The notes: generated by a model not told the origin, from the letters alone. A DNA stretch of 8,021 nt from Thermoplasmata archaeon (GCA_021847855.1 JAJZOT010000063.1:1-8021); one strand, 5' to 3'. Counted from the first letter of the stretch, positions 1 to 7,806 are shown. Made by a program: numbers and translations.

Positions 1-1
1 C

Positions 2-109
2 ATCGATCTGATGAAATACCCAATGGCTATGAAATCTTTCCAGCAGGCAATTCCATTCAGGATAGAACCGGGAAGAGGATTGATAGTGGAAATATCAAGC
101 GTATCATGA
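2..109 (+). CDS. arlH: Archaellum ATPase ArlH/FlaH, C-terminal end only
   Basis: Only the last 35 codons are in the window; the gene begins upstream. The frame opens at base 2 and ends at the TGA at 107-109. The terminal residues read IPFRIEPGRGLIVEISSVS, which matches the conserved C-terminus of ArlH/FlaH: an IPF-x-[VI]-EP-x-x-GL-x-[VI]-E core followed by a short tail. ArlH is a RecA/KaiC-like ATP-binding protein that sits under the archaellum motor and binds ArlI. The Walker motifs lie outside the window, so the call rests on this tail and on the following arlI-arlJ pair, the usual archaellum gene order. The stop lies in the same reading frame as arlI and is followed by two more in-frame TGA codons (110-112 and 116-118). 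I recognised the family from memory, without an alignment. Confidence 0.8.
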   Translation: MDLMKYPMAMKSFQQAIPFRIEPGRGLIVEISSVS

Positions 110-116
110 TGAAAAT

Positions 117-121
117 GAGGT
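117..121 (+). promoter_or_regulatory. Shine-Dalgarno site of arlI
   Basis: GAGGT lies six bases before the ATG at 128 and matches the complement of the archaeal 16S rRNA 3' end. It fixes the arlI start. No upstream extension is possible because TGA codons at 107, 110 and 116 lie in the same frame. Confidence 0.75.
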
Positions 122-127
122 AATAAA

Positions 128-1753
128 ATGGCAGAAATGATAATATCTGACAGTCTGGAAGTGGCTCAGAGCCGCAATCCACACCTGAGGGCTTACCTGG
201 ACAGGTACAGATCCACAACGCAGAGAACTCCAACTTTTATGCCTGTGCCTGACAACTCACTCAGGGACATGGCGTCCATCGACGTCATCTATCCGGTCGG
301 TGATCCAATATTCATCCACATAAATCTGGATGAATTCGGTGAAAAAATTTACACTCCAATTGAACCTAATTTAACAGATGAGGAGGACCTGTTCATGGAT
401 GAGATTTTAAATCTAATACTGGCAGTTGCGGCTGACTATCCTCCTCCCGAGAATGATGAGGTTCTTGAGAACAATCTTGATGAGATATACAAAAAGAAAA
501 TTTCCATAGGTACAGCCAACAAGGTCAAGGGATCCACTGCTACTGTGACACCTGACCTGAATGCAAGACTTCTTTACAACCTGAAGAAAAATGTACTTGG
601 ACTGGGTCCAATAGAACCGCTCATAAGGGATTCTCACATAGAGGATATCAGCGGAATAGGGGCGTTTGATGTCTTTATAGTGCATAAGATTCTTGGAACC
701 CTGAGAACAAGGATAAGTTTTGGAAACAACAATAAACTTTCACTATACAGCAAAAGACTCAGTGAAAGAGTGGGGAGACCAGTTAGTGACAAGACGCCAA
801 TTGTTGATGCAACACTTCCTGACGGTTCAAGGCTTTCAATTGTTTACAGCAGCGATGTTTCGGCCAGGGGGCCAAGCTTCACAATAAGAAAATTCGCGGA
901 TATACCGATAAGCATGGTACAACTTGTGAAATACAACACCATGTCTGCTGAGGAGGCAGCCTACCTGTGGCTGGCCCTTGAATACGGTCAGAGTATATTT
1001 GTATGCGGTGAAACAGCCAGCGGTAAGACCACTGTGATCAATGCCATGGTTCCATTTATCAGGCCTGAATCCAAGATCTTCAGCGCGGAAGATACCCCTG
1101 AAGTAAGGGCACCACAACCTGCATGGCAGCAACTCGTAACCAGGGAAAGGGGAGCTGAAGACAGCAGAGTCACACTTTATGATCTTCTCAGAACAGCCCT
1201 GAGGTCCAGACCCAATTACATAATCGTTGGGGAAATAAGAGGGGCCGAAGGGTCAATGGCATTTCAGGCCATGCAGACTGGACATCCTGTTCTCGCCACC
1301 TTTCATGCATCATCGGTAAAGAAGATGATACAGAGGTTTACCGGTACTCCAATCAACATACCGGTAACGTTCATGGATAACCTGAACATAGCGCTGATAC
1401 AGCAGGCAGTGTATGTCAATGGAAGGTTTCTCAGGCGTACAACAAGCATCAACGAGATTGAAGGTTATTTCGAAGAACTTGGGGGTGTTTCAACCAAGCA
1501 GGTTTTCCAGTGGGACCCATCGACCGATCAGCATGTCTTCAGGGGTTTGAACAACAGCTACATCCTTGAAAAGAGAATAGCCGCCACTGCAGGCATGAGA
1601 GATCCGAAAGCAATCTATGATGAGCTGTTCAAGAGGACAAGAATCATAGAGGGACTCATAAGAAAGAATGTCAACTCGTACTATGATGTGTTCAATGTCA
1701 CAAAAACGTTCTATATAAAGGGAGAAGGCGCTGTATCGGCTCTCTACGGATGA
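128..1753 (+). CDS. arlI: Archaellum motor and assembly ATPase ArlI/FlaI
   Basis: This 541-residue protein belongs to the GspE/PilT/VirB11 secretion ATPase superfamily. ArlI hydrolyses ATP as a cytoplasmic hexamer, first to drive filament assembly and then to drive rotation, acting with ArlH and on ArlJ. The catalytic C-terminal half is intact: Walker A GETASGKTT at 294-302 (K300), Asp box around FSAEDTPE at 318-325, Walker B-like YIIVGEIRG at 364-372 (E369), and His box ATFHAS at 390-395 (H393). Arginine-rich segments at 339-341 and 355-361 are typical of the family. The N-terminal domain (about 1-250) includes the acidic linker and the IEDIS segment at 171-175. There is no membrane segment, as expected. 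The length is close to other ArlI proteins (roughly 510-550). Position between the arlH tail and arlJ separates it from type IV pilus homologues. The stop overlaps the arlJ ATG by four bases (ATGA), suggesting coupled translation. Confidence 0.93.
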   Translation: MAEMIISDSLEVAQSRNPHLRAYLDRYRSTTQRTPTFMPVPDNSLRDMASIDVIYPVGDPIFIHINLDEFGEKIYTPIEPNLTDEEDLFMDEILNLILAVAADYPPPENDEVLENNLDEIYKKKISIGTANKVKGSTATVTPDLNARLLYNLKKNVLGLGPIEPLIRDSHIEDISGIGAFDVFIVHKILGTLRTRISFGNNNKLSLYSKRLSERVGRPVSDKTPIVDATLPDGSRLSIVYSSDVSARGPSFTIRKFADIPISMVQLVKYNTMSAEEAAYLWLALEYGQSIFVCGETASGKTTVINAMVPFIRPESKIFSAEDTPEVRAPQPAWQQLVTRERGAEDSRVTLYDLLRTALRSRPNYIIVGEIRGAEGSMAFQAMQTGHPVLATFHASSVKKMIQRFTGTPINIPVTFMDNLNIALIQQAVYVNGRFLRRTTSINEIEGYFEELGGVSTKQVFQWDPSTDQHVFRGLNNSYILEKRIAATAGMRDPKAIYDELFKRTRIIEGLIRKNVNSYYDVFNVTKTFYIKGEGAVSALYG

Positions 1754-3414
1754 TCAATATGATGGATGCAAAGAGGCTTGGAAGATTTACAGGAATAGAG
1801 TTCGGAAAGAAGGATGTAGCCATAGTGCTCTTCGCGTCGGCTCTTTCCGGCATCTTCCTTATACTATACGGGGAGACAAAGAGCCTTGTTTTTCTCATTG
1901 TATCCGCCGTGAGTGCAGTGATGCTTCTAGGCATATTTCTCAGGCCTATTCTCGAAAGGGACAACAAGAAAAACAACATAAACTCAAATATACCGTTTTT
2001 CATAACCGCCTTCGCAACACTTTCCGTGAGCGCGGCAAACAGGATAGATATAATCGAACTTCTATCAAAAAAGGACAAGCTTGGGGCTGTCAGGGAGGAT
2101 ATGGCAAAACTGGTAAACCTTGTGAGAAACTGGAAAAGAGGGCTTTCGGAGGCTGCAATGTTTCTTTCCCAGAGGACGCCAAGTGAAGTTTTTGCCGACT
2201 TCCTTGCCAGATTTGGCCATGCAATCGACAGCGGGCAGGATTTCGAGGAGTTTGTGAGGGATGAGGCCGGTACCGTTATGAGTAATTTCGAGACCACATA
2301 TATCTCAAGCCTGTACACCTTTGATCTCTACAAGGATATGTACATTTCACTTTTGCTTGCCTTTGCCTTTCTCATAACGTTCATACTCATAATGCCCATA
2401 CTCATACCAATAAACATAATAGCGGTCCTTTCCCTGAGCATGATAACCATCATTATGGGGGAAGCTCTGCTTGTGTATGGAATCAAGATGGTACTCCCAA
2501 ATGATCCCATATGGCACGACACCGGAATCAAGACAGATCTTCAGCTGAAGATAAGAAAGATATTCATCATGGCAGGAGTCATTTCCATGGTCCTGCTCAC
2601 AGCCCTCCTGACAACCGGACTTGCGCTTAAGATACCTTTTTACTTTGATATTGCAATAATAATAACTCCATTTGCCTGGCCCGGCATAGTGGGGTCCAGG
2701 GAGGAGAAGAAAATCACGAAGAAAGATGACATGTTCGGGAGCTTTATAAGGTCGCTTGCAGGATCGGCTTCTGCAAGGGGAAACATGGTCATTGAGGCAC
2801 TTAAGTCAATTGTTCTTCATGATTTTGGGTCCCTGACCAGGGACATAAGGAATCTTTACAAAAGACTCACCTACAGGATCAGCAATACGGAAGCCTGGAA
2901 GAATTTCAGTGCAGAAACTGGTTCGCACCTAATCGAGGTGTTCTCAGAATCATTTGTCGAAAGTATAGACCTAGGAGCTGATGCCGAGAAAGCCGGACTG
3001 GTTGTGGCCGATAACTTTGACAAGGTCATAAGACTCAGGAAGAGAAGGCATTCATCCGTGTCAAGCTATGTTGGGGTTATTTATGGAATCACGGGAGGGC
3101 TTGCCTTTTCCCTGGCCATATCTTACGGCGTCCTGGAGATCATAAGCAAGGTGTTTTCAAGCCTCGATGTATCCAGCCTCAACGACTTTGGCATATTTGT
3201 TGCCCAACCACCATCCGAACTGCTCATAATAGAGATGTTCATTGTTGCAATCCTGTTCCTGCATTCATTTGTTGCCGGCACTGCCCTGAAAATAGCTGAT
3301 GGAGGGAGAGTGGCACATAGCCTTCACCATGCAGTCATAATGATCTGGATCGTCTCCATTGTTATTTACGGAACGCTCCAGGTGGTTGTTCTTATGCTTG
3401 GCGGAGGACTGTGA
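1750..3414 (+). CDS. arlJ: Archaellum membrane platform protein ArlJ/FlaJ
   Basis: This 554-residue polytopic protein contains two type II secretion F-type (T2SF) regions, at about residues 82-195 and 328-437. Each is followed by a block of hydrophobic helices. I count about nine membrane segments: near 22-41, 45-64, 198-222, 223-246, 270-292, 297-314, 438-464, 490-512 and 526-550. This matches the ArlJ layout, in which cytoplasmic charged domains contact ArlI and ArlH while the helices anchor the filament base. The first cytoplasmic loop (66-197) and second (315-437) are rich in Lys, Arg, Asp and Glu. The listed ATG overlaps the arlI stop. Starts at 1759 or 1762 (residues 4 and 5) are also possible, because GGATGATC at 1748-1755 is a weak match to the 16S tail and is better spaced for 1759. 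The gene is followed by a T-rich tract and a new promoter, so it is probably the last gene of the archaellum operon. Confidence 0.92.
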   Translation: MINMMDAKRLGRFTGIEFGKKDVAIVLFASALSGIFLILYGETKSLVFLIVSAVSAVMLLGIFLRPILERDNKKNNINSNIPFFITAFATLSVSAANRIDIIELLSKKDKLGAVREDMAKLVNLVRNWKRGLSEAAMFLSQRTPSEVFADFLARFGHAIDSGQDFEEFVRDEAGTVMSNFETTYISSLYTFDLYKDMYISLLLAFAFLITFILIMPILIPINIIAVLSLSMITIIMGEALLVYGIKMVLPNDPIWHDTGIKTDLQLKIRKIFIMAGVISMVLLTALLTTGLALKIPFYFDIAIIITPFAWPGIVGSREEKKITKKDDMFGSFIRSLAGSASARGNMVIEALKSIVLHDFGSLTRDIRNLYKRLTYRISNTEAWKNFSAETGSHLIEVFSESFVESIDLGADAEKAGLVVADNFDKVIRLRKRRHSSVSSYVGVIYGITGGLAFSLAISYGVLEIISKVFSSLDVSSLNDFGIFVAQPPSELLIIEMFIVAILFLHSFVAGTALKIADGGRVAHSLHHAVIMIWIVSIVIYGTLQVVVLMLGGGL

Positions 3415-3420
3415 TCAGCA

Positions 3421-3435
3421 ATTTTCTTTATTTTT
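3421..3435 (+). terminator. T-rich putative terminator after arlJ
   Basis: This 15-base stretch begins six bases after the arlJ stop and contains 12 T residues in runs of 4, 3 and 5. Archaeal RNA polymerase often terminates at such tracts without a hairpin, and I see no strong stem here. A promoter-like element immediately follows, which supports transcription ending at this point. It is inferred from composition and position only. Confidence 0.45.
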
Positions 3436-3453
3436 GACTGAACATTCGGGACT

Positions 3454-3468
3454 GGGAAAACTAAAATA
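3454..3468 (+). promoter_or_regulatory. BRE/TATA-like promoter for the TPR gene, probably leaderless
   Basis: A purine-rich BRE-like block (GGGAAAA, 3454-3460) is joined directly to an A/T-rich TATA-like box (CTAAAATA, 3461-3468). The centre of the box is about 26 bases upstream of the ATG at 3491. That is the usual distance from an archaeal TATA box to the transcription start, so the message would begin at or next to the ATG with no leader. The absence of any Shine-Dalgarno match before 3491 agrees with this. Confidence 0.55.
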
Positions 3469-3472
3469 GGCT

Positions 3473-3484
3473 TGGATCGATCCA
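3473..3484. promoter_or_regulatory. Perfect 12-bp palindrome, candidate operator
   Basis: TGGATCGATCCA is its own reverse complement. It lies between the TATA-like box and the start codon, at about -18 to -7 if transcription begins at 3491. A protein bound here would block initiation, so it could be a dimeric repressor site. No second copy was noticed in the window. A chance origin is possible for a 12-bp palindrome. Confidence 0.35.
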
Positions 3485-3490
3485 CCTTCA

Positions 3491-6400
3491 ATGGCTGAAC
3501 TGCCTAAAACCAGAATCAATGGCAGGAAATTACTTTCCATGATAGAGATGACCTCCGAAGCATCCATGGGAAAAGATTTCCAGGAATTGTCAGGTGAAAT
3601 TGTATCCATTGTTTCCGATTTCCAGGATGAGTTTACACAGAAGGAACAGATGAAATATGATGAAAACGTATCTGCAATCCTGGTCAGAAGCAGGACCGAA
3701 CTGAGTGAGAATCTCAGGAATAGGATCCTGGTTTCTCTTGGAAAGCTTTTTCCATCAAATAATTATGTGAAACTTTTCAGGGGAATAGAACTCATAAAAG
3801 GTGGGAAACCTGAAGAAGGACTGGTGGAAGTTGAGACCACTACCGGATGGGAACAGAATGAGGAATTTTTTGACGCTGTTTCCAGGTCTGATATATCAGA
3901 TGAAAAGATAGGTTACATTGTGGTTAAATCGGCTGAATCAGGAGGCGGAAATGCCAGTCTGTGGGACAGGTTCATGCGATCAGGCAGGCATAAGGACGAC
4001 GTGGTATCTGTAATTGATGCACTCAACGTGAGCAACCACCTGAAAACACTTGAGAATTTCCTGACTGTTGTGATCCAGTACGATCCAGATCCATTGTACA
4101 CGGTTAAGATGTGTCAGGTTCTCAATGCACTTGGAAAGAGAACCGAACTGATCGATTTACTTGGGGAAATGAACATTTTTTCGCTTGAAGATTCCTCCCA
4201 GATAAACACTGTATGCGATCTTATGTTACAGTCGGGGCTCTATGGAAAAGCTCTTGATCTGTGTAATCGAGGCCTTGAAATGTTCCAGGATGAACACCTC
4301 ATAATGGTAAGGGCAGAATCACTGATTGGAACTGGAAATTTGAACGGTGCCATAAAGGTATACCAGGATATGATGGAAAAATACCCTGACAATGTGGATT
4401 ACAGGATAAGATGTGCCAGATTACAGTATGAAGCTGGAAAATATGCGGATTGCTCTGAAACGTTCAGGAAAGTACCGTATTCAAAGCTCGACGAGGGGGA
4501 TTTTACAGCCATGATAAGGGCCAAGGCATCTACATCTATGACAATTGAAGCGTTAACAGATGTTTCTGAAATGATGACCATTTACGGAAAAACCATTGAG
4601 AACTTACATATCAGGATGGACCTTGAAAAGTCCCTTGACATGGCCAGTGAATGCTATTACACTGCCGAAGAAATCCTGAAACTTGACCCTGATGACGAGT
4701 CAGCAAGGGAATTTTACAGAAATTATCTCTTCAGGAACCTGGAGTATGAAAAATTTTTGAAATTTATAAATGGTGATGAAAGGAACGCACTGATACCTGA
4801 GGTGATTGTCGCACTTGCAGGAACTGGAGAATTTATGGATGCAGTGGGCCTGATGAAACTCAATCCACATTCTCTGGAATACCCGAAAGTATGGGACTCT
4901 ATTTTTTTCAGTGCAAGGACCTCCGAACAGTTAAGGGCTCTTGAGAATTGCATCACTGGACTTGATACGCCCGGCAGTAGAAACATCGGAAAGATCATTG
5001 GTTTCATAAGAGGGAGATCAAATGCTGAAGAAAATGTTGACTGGGAGGATGTTTCAGATCTTGGATCGGTATCAATTGCATATATTGATATAATGTCACT
5101 TTTCAATTCCGGCAGGTTCAGTGAGATTGAACAGTCACTTTCATTTCTACCGGAAAACAGGTTCAGCAGTTTGAGAAATATTATTGAGTATATGATACAG
5201 GTAAGAAGCGGTAAGCGTACCGGGGATATTGTGGATTCCTCAGATTTCATGTATCCTGCCACATGGATACTGATTCGCAATGGACTGTATGAAGACGCCT
5301 ATTCGAAACTTACGAAGCTTGAAAATCCACATCCTGACCCATTTTACATATATTATGAGAGCCTCATAATGGAAGGAAGAGGGGATTACACCGGATCTAG
5401 AAAAAATATACGTCGCGCGATTGAAGATCTTGAAAACTTTATGTTTATGGACCTTTCTGCAAGAATGTCACTGAGATGCGGAGACTTCAGGGATGTTATT
5501 TCTGTTTACGAGGAACTTTTCAGGTCTGGTGGGCAGGACTCAATAGATTTTCAGGCCATTTATAATATCCTGTCTGGTGCAAAAAGCCAGGAATTCACAA
5601 TCAATTTTATTGACCTTTGTGACTATAACTCATTCTCCAACAGATGGGTAAAAAGGTTGAAACGTGACATGCTTCTTGAGAGGAGCGAGTGGAAAACTGC
5701 CTATGATATTTCAAGAAATATAATTGTAGAGGGGGGACTGGAAGAATCGGATATAGCTTCCCACCTCTCCATAGTTGAGAAGATGGATCTTGAGCATGAC
5801 AGGATATCTTTCCTGGAAGATGTACGGAGTGATCTTGAGACCCCAAGAATAGATGTCATGATCGGTGACATATACTTCACAAACGGTCGGTATGAGAAGG
5901 CACTTCAATGTTACAGGGATGCCATAAGAAACGGTATGGATCCCACGAAGATACATAATTATGCCGAAACCCTCATAAATACAGGAAATTACAATGAGGC
6001 TTCCGTTGCCATTTCCAATCTGAACTCTCCACCTCTTCTTCTTGTGAAGCTTTACAGCGGAAAGAATGACATTGAGAATCTCCTGAAACTTCTGAATAAC
6101 TTTGCCATCAGGGACGAAAAGGATGAAGATGCCCTGATTTTTGTATGCAACAGTCACTGGAGAGACCCTGATGTGAGGAAAAAACTGAAAGACATCTATT
6201 CCAATGGTGGTTATCTTTTCCTTGGTAAGGCTATTGCTGAGAAACTGACACAGGATGGATCATATGATGAGGCAACGGACATACTGAGAAACATGTTCAA
6301 GAATTATCCTGAAGATGTCCAGGTGGCACGCATGTATTCAGGGATGCTTATGAGGAGAGGAGACAGGTCTGAAGCAATAAGGTCACTGTCAAGAGGGTTG

Positions 6401-7192
6401 AAAAATTCTAAGTCAATGGAGGATGCCATGGAGTTCACAAATGAGCTTCTAAGGACCTATTACGATGACGGTGATTACAGGTCAGTGACTGATCTTTATG
6501 AGACCGATCCATCCCTTGTGGACAGGGACGGCCTGAAGATCATCATAAGGAGCTATATTGCTCTTGATAAATTTGATGACGCTGAGAGGGTAATGTCAAG
6601 ACAGGCTAAGATGCTTGACCAGGGCCTTAATGATGATCTTTATGTGGAGCTCCAGTCCAGGAAGAATTTCACGGAGCTCCTGACCTACATAAACAGGCTC
6701 TTGAAACTTGAATATAAGGCCGGAAGAGAATTCAACGTAAATGAGGCTGTCTATAAGGCAGAGATACCTGTTGATAAAATGGCTGAAGTACTTGATTTCC
6801 TGCGGGCGGACAGATATTTTGGTGAACCAAATCCCGATAAGTACGAACTTCTCTCCAGAGATGTGATCAAGAGAATTGTGAAAGATACCGGCGTGGAAAA
6901 GATAACTGATGTCCAGATTTTCATGATCTACGGTAACCTTGACAGGAAAGATGCTGTTGTTGCAGTAAATATATATAATTACATAATGGAGAGGATAAGA
7001 CGGGTAAATATCCCGAGAACTGAGGATGCTGAAATAATGAAAATGGTCAGAAAGGCGCTGAAGGATAATATTCCATCCGAACCTCTGCATTTGATGTATA
7101 TGCTCGACATAGGGATAAGCACAGCAATGGATGTCATTGCACTCATGGACTACATGGCTGGAATTAAGAATATGGAGAGGGAAGATAGGTGA
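3491..7192 (+). CDS. Giant TPR-repeat (tetratricopeptide) protein, function unknown
   Basis: This 1233-residue protein has no signal peptide or membrane segment and is therefore probably cytoplasmic. It is built mainly of helix-turn-helix TPR-like units. The clearest are at residues 237-266, 269-300, 302-327, 651-680, 787-815, 820-842, 912-940, 943-971 and 1014-1040. Typical features are Gly between helix A and an aromatic or Tyr position (for example TNGRYEKAL at 797-805 and QDGSYDEAT at 921-929), followed by Ala-rich helix B. More degenerate units fill much of the rest, so residues about 235-1070 probably form a long superhelical solenoid for binding partners. Residues about 1080-1233 are helical but not TPR-like and contain no motif I recognise. 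No catalytic motif is visible. The ATG at 3491 is preferred because it sits about 26 bases after a TATA-like box; later Met codons (3539, 3548, 3566) lack ribosome sites. The stop overlaps the next gene, a membrane protease, suggesting a joint role. The fold is well supported; the function is unknown. Confidence 0.85.
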   Translation: MAELPKTRINGRKLLSMIEMTSEASMGKDFQELSGEIVSIVSDFQDEFTQKEQMKYDENVSAILVRSRTELSENLRNRILVSLGKLFPSNNYVKLFRGIELIKGGKPEEGLVEVETTTGWEQNEEFFDAVSRSDISDEKIGYIVVKSAESGGGNASLWDRFMRSGRHKDDVVSVIDALNVSNHLKTLENFLTVVIQYDPDPLYTVKMCQVLNALGKRTELIDLLGEMNIFSLEDSSQINTVCDLMLQSGLYGKALDLCNRGLEMFQDEHLIMVRAESLIGTGNLNGAIKVYQDMMEKYPDNVDYRIRCARLQYEAGKYADCSETFRKVPYSKLDEGDFTAMIRAKASTSMTIEALTDVSEMMTIYGKTIENLHIRMDLEKSLDMASECYYTAEEILKLDPDDESAREFYRNYLFRNLEYEKFLKFINGDERNALIPEVIVALAGTGEFMDAVGLMKLNPHSLEYPKVWDSIFFSARTSEQLRALENCITGLDTPGSRNIGKIIGFIRGRSNAEENVDWEDVSDLGSVSIAYIDIMSLFNSGRFSEIEQSLSFLPENRFSSLRNIIEYMIQVRSGKRTGDIVDSSDFMYPATWILIRNGLYEDAYSKLTKLENPHPDPFYIYYESLIMEGRGDYTGSRKNIRRAIEDLENFMFMDLSARMSLRCGDFRDVISVYEELFRSGGQDSIDFQAIYNILSGAKSQEFTINFIDLCDYNSFSNRWVKRLKRDMLLERSEWKTAYDISRNIIVEGGLEESDIASHLSIVEKMDLEHDRISFLEDVRSDLETPRIDVMIGDIYFTNGRYEKALQCYRDAIRNGMDPTKIHNYAETLINTGNYNEASVAISNLNSPPLLLVKLYSGKNDIENLLKLLNNFAIRDEKDEDALIFVCNSHWRDPDVRKKLKDIYSNGGYLFLGKAIAEKLTQDGSYDEATDILRNMFKNYPEDVQVARMYSGMLMRRGDRSEAIRSLSRGLKNSKSMEDAMEFTNELLRTYYDDGDYRSVTDLYETDPSLVDRDGLKIIIRSYIALDKFDDAERVMSRQAKMLDQGLNDDLYVELQSRKNFTELLTYINRLLKLEYKAGREFNVNEAVYKAEIPVDKMAEVLDFLRADRYFGEPNPDKYELLSRDVIKRIVKDTGVEKITDVQIFMIYGNLDRKDAVVAVNIYNYIMERIRRVNIPRTEDAEIMKMVRKALKDNIPSEPLHLMYMLDIGISTAMDVIALMDYMAGIKNMEREDR
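7174..7180 (+). promoter_or_regulatory. Shine-Dalgarno site of the M50 protease gene
   Basis: GGAGAGG lies inside the end of the TPR gene, eight bases before the GTG at 7189. It supports that GTG as the start and lets the protease be translated from the same message as the TPR protein. Confidence 0.65.
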
Positions 7193-7806
7193 ACCGGTTT
7201 TCAGGTGGATATTCAAGAGAAAGGGAGGATATCGCAGTTGCATTCGTGATGCTCACCTTGAGCTTCTTCATAGCGATGATTTCAGACCGCGGGTACAGGG
7301 TTTCCGCACCTGAAGCGGCGCTGCTCATACTCATGAGCGCCCTTGCGGTTGCCACGGCTTTTTTTCTCCATGAAATGGCACACCGATATGTGGCAAGAAG
7401 CTATGGCGGAATAGCTTTTTTCAAGATATGGTCCTTTGGAATCGTTTTTGCATTCATAACCTCATTCTTTGGGTTCATTTTTGCTGCTCCAGGAGCGGTC
7501 AACATTGGCGGGATATACAGAAAGGATCAATTTGGTAAGTCAGCACTGGCGGGACCTCTCACAAATCTTGTGATGGGATCTATCCTTGTGTTTTCGGATC
7601 TGTTCATACCCATGGCACCTATTCTTCATACCATCCTTGGTTTTGTTGGCGGTTTGAATCTCTATTTCGGGGTGTTCAACCTCCTTCCGATTCCACCACT
7701 TGACGGACAGAAGGTTATGGCCTGGAATATCAGAGTTTTTATTGTTGTTTTCGCAATAGCCGTAATCCTGAATATAATAAACTTCCTCACCATAGGATTT
7801 CTGTAA
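7189..7806 (+). CDS. M50-family intramembrane zinc metalloprotease (site-2 protease type)
   Basis: This 205-residue membrane protein has the two signatures of site-2 proteases. The zinc-binding HEMAH motif is at residues 61-65 (H61 and H65 as ligands, E62 as catalytic base), at the end of a hydrophobic helix. NLLPIPPLDG is at 164-173, where D172 would be the third zinc ligand. The AGPLTN segment at 121-126 is also typical. About six membrane helices are visible, near 13-31, 43-62, 75-100, 118-138, 143-163 and 182-204. Such enzymes cut transmembrane helices of substrates, often to release regulators or clear membrane proteins. It is a minimal form with no PDZ or CBS domain. The start is GTG, overlapping the TPR stop as GTGA, with a good ribosome site upstream. 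No promoter of its own is apparent. The substrate is unknown. All key residues are present, so it is probably active. Confidence 0.9.
   Translation: MNRFSGGYSREREDIAVAFVMLTLSFFIAMISDRGYRVSAPEAALLILMSALAVATAFFLHEMAHRYVARSYGGIAFFKIWSFGIVFAFITSFFGFIFAAPGAVNIGGIYRKDQFGKSALAGPLTNLVMGSILVFSDLFIPMAPILHTILGFVGGLNLYFGVFNLLPIPPLDGQKVMAWNIRVFIVVFAIAVILNIINFLTIGFL

Noticed and set aside
1698..2318. Long minus-strand open frame (206 codons) opposite the arlI end and arlJ start
   Set aside because: It lies fully antisense to well-supported archaellum genes, shows no recognisable domain, and follows from the codon pattern of the plus strand.
128..3414. Possibility that the ATPase and membrane protein pair belongs to a type IV pilus or other secretion system
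   Set aside because: The upstream fragment matches the ArlH C-terminus, and ArlH is specific to archaella, so the archaellum assignment is preferred.
4723..5280. Minus-strand open frame (185 codons) opposite the TPR gene
   Set aside because: It is antisense to the TPR solenoid coding region, and its low-complexity Ser/Ile/Leu-rich translation is typical of a shadow frame.
6596..7243. Minus-strand open frame (215 codons) across the TPR and M50 junction
   Set aside because: It is rich in His, Tyr and Ile with no motif, and is antisense to two supported genes including their ribosome site.
7131..7313. Plus-strand 60-codon frame overlapping the TPR and M50 junction
   Set aside because: It overlaps both supported genes in another frame and has no recognisable content; the M50 frame carries the catalytic motifs.
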